Positions 60,274-64,000 of a stretch of DNA of 64,000 bases are shown one piece after another. The stretch spans positions 992,001 through 1,056,000 of the forward strand of contig NZ_JACVAU010000002.1 in NCBI RefSeq assembly GCF_014852005.1. The letters are read 5' to 3'. The first letter of the stretch is position 1. Each line of letters starts with the position of its first letter. The position numbers were made by a program, and so were the translations under genes. The notes beneath the pieces were generated by a model. The model was not told where the DNA came from, did no database searches, and saw nothing but the letters and a program-made list of their open reading frames with translations. The DNA is from Pseudoxanthomonas sp. PXM03. Lineage in GTDB: Bacteria > Pseudomonadota > Gammaproteobacteria > Xanthomonadales > Xanthomonadaceae.

Positions 60274-61167
60274 ATGGTGCCGGCGCGCCGCCACGACGTG
60301 GCGCCTGCCTGCATCATGCGATTCCGCCACGCGCGCAGGAGTTCCGGCCACGATGCTGGCGACGCCATGACGGGTCTCTGCCTGCGCGGTGGCCGCGGGA
60401 TGCACGCGCCGCCCGCGTGCAACGGCTGCACGCTGGTCATCGCGCTGCGCGGCGAGGTGGACGTCGAGACCGACGACGGTGTATTCCGGCTGGCCGGGCG
60501 CCGGTTCCTGGCGCTGCCGGGCGACGTGCCCAGGCGCCTGCTCGCCGGGCCCGGCGCGGACTGGGTGCTCGTGCACGCGCCCAGCCACTGGGCACAGGCG
60601 CTGTCCGAGCCTGCAGAGCATCGCGGCCTGGCGGCGCCACTGCTGCTGCCCGCCGTACTGCCCATGGACCGCCCGATGCTGCAGCGACTCTCCGCACTGC
60701 TGCGATGCGCACCGCATCCTTGCGACCGCGAATCGGGGCGCGAACTGGCCGCCGTGATGCTGGCAGCGCGCAACGCGCAGGCACGCGCCGCGGACTGGGT
60801 GGAGCGCGCCTACGGTCGCAGTGAACGGCATCGGCGCGCGGTCGTGGCACGCCTGCTGGCAGCGCGCAACCGCATCCTCAACGCCCCCTTCGATGCGCAC
60901 GACCTTCGCACCCTGGCCGAGGCTGCGCGTTACTCGCCCTCGCATTTCCTGCGTTCGTTCCGTGACGTGTTCGGAATGACGCCCCACGACCTGCTCACCC
61001 AGACCCGCCTGCTGCGCGCCTGCGCGCTGATCCAGGATGGCCGGCTGGCGATCTGCGAGATCGCCGCGAGCGTAGGCTACGAGAGTCGGCATGCGTTCTC
61101 GCGTTCGTTCAAACGCGCCACGGGGGTCACCGCGACCCGCTTCCGTACCGCGGGCGACGCCCGCTGA
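60274..61167 (+). CDS. AraC-family transcriptional regulator
   Basis: 297 residues. The N-terminal half is a cupin-like sensing part (LVIALRGEVDVETDDGVFRLAGRRFLALPGDVPRRLLA). The C-terminal 100 residues hold the double helix-turn-helix: HDLRTLAEAARYSPSHFLRSFRDVFGMTPHDLLTQTRLLRACALI and LAICEIAASVGYESRHAFSRSFKRATGVTATRFR. The start is at the ATG one base after the hydrolase stop. An ATG further in (MRFRHAR) is also possible. The target is probably local. Confidence 0.85.
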   Translation: MVPARRHDVAPACIMRFRHARRSSGHDAGDAMTGLCLRGGRGMHAPPACNGCTLVIALRGEVDVETDDGVFRLAGRRFLALPGDVPRRLLAGPGADWVLVHAPSHWAQALSEPAEHRGLAAPLLLPAVLPMDRPMLQRLSALLRCAPHPCDRESGRELAAVMLAARNAQARAADWVERAYGRSERHRRAVVARLLAARNRILNAPFDAHDLRTLAEAARYSPSHFLRSFRDVFGMTPHDLLTQTRLLRACALIQDGRLAICEIAASVGYESRHAFSRSFKRATGVTATRFRTAGDAR

Positions 61168-61325
61168 GCCATCACCATCCCGAATCGCGACAGGCGTATC
61201 CGCACATCACGACGGCGGACACCGCCACCCGCGCGCATCGCGCAACACGGGCGGCACAACATGTATCGCACACGACTGCGCACCGGGTCTCTCTCCCCAG
61301 TGCGCATTTTTTTCGCACGTGGAAA

Positions 61326-61349
61326 GGCCGCGTCCTCGTGGACGCGGCC
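61326..61349 (-). terminator. Terminator after the TonB-dependent receptor
   Basis: GGCCGCGTCC and GGACGCGGCC form a 10-bp perfect stem with a 4-base loop followed by TTTCC on the minus strand, 22 bases past the receptor stop codon. Confidence 0.75.
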
Positions 61350-61370
61350 GGCTGGACCGCTGCGGACGGC

Positions 61371-64000
61371 TCAGAACTTCTGCTGGTACTTCAGGTAGAC
61401 GAACCGTCCGATGTCGTAACCACCGTAATACGAGTAGCCCGAGCTAGGCTGCGAGTACATCGGCGGCCCATAGCGCTCGAACACGTTGTTGGCCCCGAAC
61501 GAGATCGTCGCGTTCCAGGGCGCCTGGTAGCGGACCTGCACGTCGTGGAAGGTCGTGGAAGGTCGCTCGTGCATCCGCAGTATCTCGCCGCCCGTCCAGG
61601 GCGCGCGGTAGTTCGGCAGGCTGCAGATGTCGTCGAAGACGCAGCGCTCCTTCACCCCCGCGTAGTACCGCATCCCCCAGGACACGCCCCATGCCCCGTG
61701 CTCCCAGCCCAGATTGAGGTTGGAGCGGATGCGGAAGTTGCTGCCTATGCTCGTCGCGATGCCATTCAACTGCTGCGGTGGATTGTCCTCCAGGTCGTCG
61801 GTCTTCAGTTCGAGCTTGCTGATGTACGTGCTCAGCCAGCTGGCACTGAAGATGCCCCACGGTGTCGTACGGCGGTAGTTGACATCGAAATCGAAACCCT
61901 CGGTCTCGACATGGCCCACGTTGATCGGCGTAGTGGTGAACGAAAGGATCTCGCCGGTGGCCGCATCACGTTCGAAGCGCGAGCCCGTCGATGCGTTGCA
62001 ACGCGCCTCGATCCCCCGCAGGTAGCAATCGTCCAGCACCTGGGTCTCGGTGTCGGCCACGATGGTGTTCTCGATGCGGATCGTCCACCAGTCCAGCGAC
62101 ACGTTCAGCCCCGGCGCGAACGACGGACTGAACACCACGCCCAGCGTCGTCGATTCGGACGTTTCCGGGGTAAGGTCCGGATTCGAACCCGATACGAAGG
62201 GGATCGGGGTCTGCGTACCGGGACCATCCGCGATGCCGTCGGCGTCATTGGCGGGCTGGCGGAAGTCGGCGGGCACGTCCTGCAGGCATCGCGCATTGCC
62301 GCGCGCGGCGCCGAAGGCGGTGTCGCACGGATCCGTGTAGAACGAGAACGTCTGCGACGCGCCGCCGTACAGATTGCTGACATCCGGCGCGCGGAAGCCC
62401 TCCGCCCAGGTGCTGCGGACGAGCAGCGAGTCCACGGGCTTCCATTTCAGGCCCAGCTTGCTGTTGGTGGTGTCGCCGAAGGTGTCGTAATCCGAATAGC
62501 GCGTCGCCGCACTGAGCGTCAGCTCGCGGGCCAGCGGCACCTCGGACAGCAGCGGCACCTGCACCTCGGCGTAGATTTCGTCGAGGCTGTAGCCGCCCGC
62601 CGTCGGCCCGGCCGCGAGATCGGTGGAACCGCCCGACTGGGCCAACGCGTCGGGCGAGAATTCGCCGTATTCCTTGCGGTGCTCCACGCCCAGCGCGACC
62701 GCGAGGTCGCCGGCCGGCAGCGTCGCGAGCGTGCCGGTGATGTTGGCGAAATAGTCCTGCGTCTTCGTCATCGAGACGGCTTGGCCGACCGGGAAGATGA
62801 ACTGCCTGACAGCCGGGTCCGTCGCCGAGCCGTCACCCGGGCCGCCGTACCCGAACGGGAGCAGCGGGTTCCATGGCGTGCATTCGCCCTGGCTGGTGCC
62901 CAGCGGAATCGGGTTGTCCGGCGTGCCGCACTGGACCACGCCCTGGCTGTTGAGGAACGACGGGCCCACCGCCATCCGCACGGCGGCCAGGTTGAGATTG
63001 CCGGTGCCGACCTGCACGCCCTTGTTCTGGTTGTACAGATAGCCCACATCCCAGTCCCAACTGCGGCCGGCCAGATCGAAGTAGCCCGACAGCGTGCCGC
63101 TGAAGCGGTAGGTGGTCAGCGAAAGCCGGTTCTCGCGCGGCACTTCCCAGCCGCGACGGGTGAAATGCACTTCGGTGGGATCCGCGTCGCCGCTCTGGTT
63201 GCCGACGGGGTTGTAGTAGCTGTCGATCGACATCGGCGTATCGAACGCCTGCGACGAGTACGGATAGCCCGCATTGCGCGAGAACGAGGCGCGGTCGGTG
63301 TAGAGCATGTCGCCGGCGAAGCGGATGCGGTCACTGAGCGCATGGTCGAGATTGACGAACACCGACTTGCGTTCGATGCCCGCCAATAGCGTGGACTGCT
63401 GGACCGGCAGCGAGAAATCGGTGTCGTCCAGCGCGCGGTAGCTGTCCAGGTCGCGTGGATCGAGTCCGGGCGTCTCGCGCCGGAGCGTGAAGTTGCCGCG
63501 CCCGGGGACGATCAGGCGACCGTACTGCGTGGTTCCGCTTTCACCACCCGGCCTCGGTACCCGGCCCTCGCCCATCGGGAAGCGGCTCGCGGAGAACCAG
63601 CGATCGGTGGCCCACACCGGATCTTCTTCCGTGTACTCCGCGCCGACGGTCACCGAACCGCGGTCGCCACTGAAACCGGCGATCAGGTCCAGTACCGTGC
63701 GCTGGCCGTCGCCCTGCGAGTATTGGCCGCCATAGACGCTGGCCTGCATGCCGTCCATGTTGCGCCGGGTGATGAGGTTGACGACACCGGCGATCGCATC
63801 GGAGCCATACAGCGTCGATGCGCCGTCCTTCAGCACTTCGATCCGTTCGATCATCGCCGCCGGGATCTGCGAGAGGTCCTGGAAGCCGCCGGTGGTGATG
63901 CCCAGCCGCTTCCCGTTGACCAGCACCAGGGTGCGGTTGGGGCCGAGGTTGCGCAGGTCGATGTACGCACCACCCACCGCCTCGCCCGCGGCAAGCGGCG
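61371..64000 (-). CDS. TonB-dependent outer-membrane receptor, N-terminus outside window
   Basis: At least 876 residues, open to the window end. The first visible part is the plug domain: GGAYIDLRNLGPNRTLVLVNGKRLG, IPAAMIERIEVLKDGASTLYGSDAIAGVVNLITRRNMDG. The 22-strand barrel follows, with large loops containing cysteine pairs (VQCGTPDN...GECTPWN; DPCDTAFGAARGNARCLQD; ERCVFDDICS). It ends in the outer-membrane signature strand FVYLKYQQKF with terminal Phe. The length and cysteine-rich loops fit the large receptors abundant in Xanthomonadaceae for plant- or peptide-derived nutrients. The TonB box and signal peptide are missing because of the window edge. Confidence 0.9.
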   Translation of the reverse strand, partial: PLAAGEAVGGAYIDLRNLGPNRTLVLVNGKRLGITTGGFQDLSQIPAAMIERIEVLKDGASTLYGSDAIAGVVNLITRRNMDGMQASVYGGQYSQGDGQRTVLDLIAGFSGDRGSVTVGAEYTEEDPVWATDRWFSASRFPMGEGRVPRPGGESGTTQYGRLIVPGRGNFTLRRETPGLDPRDLDSYRALDDTDFSLPVQQSTLLAGIERKSVFVNLDHALSDRIRFAGDMLYTDRASFSRNAGYPYSSQAFDTPMSIDSYYNPVGNQSGDADPTEVHFTRRGWEVPRENRLSLTTYRFSGTLSGYFDLAGRSWDWDVGYLYNQNKGVQVGTGNLNLAAVRMAVGPSFLNSQGVVQCGTPDNPIPLGTSQGECTPWNPLLPFGYGGPGDGSATDPAVRQFIFPVGQAVSMTKTQDYFANITGTLATLPAGDLAVALGVEHRKEYGEFSPDALAQSGGSTDLAAGPTAGGYSLDEIYAEVQVPLLSEVPLARELTLSAATRYSDYDTFGDTTNSKLGLKWKPVDSLLVRSTWAEGFRAPDVSNLYGGASQTFSFYTDPCDTAFGAARGNARCLQDVPADFRQPANDADGIADGPGTQTPIPFVSGSNPDLTPETSESTTLGVVFSPSFAPGLNVSLDWWTIRIENTIVADTETQVLDDCYLRGIEARCNASTGSRFERDAATGEILSFTTTPINVGHVETEGFDFDVNYRRTTPWGIFSASWLSTYISKLELKTDDLEDNPPQQLNGIATSIGSNFRIRSNLNLGWEHGAWGVSWGMRYYAGVKERCVFDDICSLPNYRAPWTGGEILRMHERPSTTFHDVQVRYQAPWNATISFGANNVFERYGPPMYSQPSSGYSYYGGYDIGRFVYLKYQQKF

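Noticed and set aside
61338-63389. 683-codon frame antisense to the TonB-dependent receptor
   Set aside because: Opposite strand of a well-supported receptor; arginine/valine/histidine-rich shadow.

Overview
The window is high-GC chromosomal DNA of a gammaproteobacterium of the Xanthomonadaceae (Pseudoxanthomonas/Stenotrophomonas/Lysobacter type). The signs are a split B12-dependent class II ribonucleotide reductase, an effector-immunity locus of Xanthomonas type, a large TonB-dependent receptor, and lineage-typical palindromic repeats (the TGTAGGAGCGACGT...GTCGCGACCGC, GTAGGGTGGGC...GCCCACCCTAC and CTCCCCGC...GCGGGGAG families). I see no rRNA, tRNA, CRISPR array or transposase.

Layout. 1-4.6 kb: 3'-truncated metallo-beta-lactamase-fold protein, small membrane protein, secreted M28 aminopeptidase, flavin-binding split-barrel protein, FKBP isomerase. 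4.8-8.5 kb (minus strand): two paralogous lipoproteins, a lysozyme-like/RTX protein without signal peptide, and a coiled-coil membrane protein; this looks like an antibacterial type IV secretion effector with immunity lipoproteins. 8.7-12.1 kb: accessory small genes of unknown function, a 21-bp tandem repeat array and a structured RNA-like leader. 12.2-15.6 kb: an AT-richer island with two overlapping reverse-transcriptase genes matching the type 3 defence-associated RT system (Drt3a/Drt3b), followed by a structured noncoding segment that carries ACACACAC. 15.7-20.2 kb: class II ribonucleotide reductase (nrdJ and a separate nrdJb) around an H1-like protein and a dense repeat cluster.

20.7-31.6 kb: HtrA protease, a YqjD/YqjE-like envelope operon, AI-2E-family permease, HAD phosphatase with M17 aminopeptidase, then an ABC exporter with its own DesK/DesR-type two-component system. 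31.9-36.8 kb: MacAB-like export operon (HlyD adaptor, ATPase, two FtsX permeases). 36.9-41.9 kb: a molybdenum hydroxylase (2Fe-2S subunit, Tat-exported molybdopterin subunit, di-CXXCH lipoprotein) diverging from its maturation genes (XdhC, MocA-type cytidylyltransferase). 41.9-53.0 kb: two EamA transporters, Ada-like methyltransferase, Prc protease, lipoyl synthase, an AsmA-like protein, carotenoid oxygenase with a DUF2141 protein. 53.1-54.4 kb: DAHP synthase behind an aromatic leader peptide and terminator. 54.5-64 kb: Tat-exported class-V aminotransferase, ECF sigma factor with Ser/Thr kinase-TPR, hydrolase, AraC regulator, and a TonB-dependent receptor cut by the window end.

The items most worth a second look are the Drt3 locus with its candidate template RNA, the effector/double-immunity locus, the aromatic attenuator upstream of the DAHP synthase gene, the C4/ash-like RNA element and the in-frame repeat inside nrdJb. 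Coordinates come from reading frames and visible start context. Family assignments are by motif recognition only; no database search was run.
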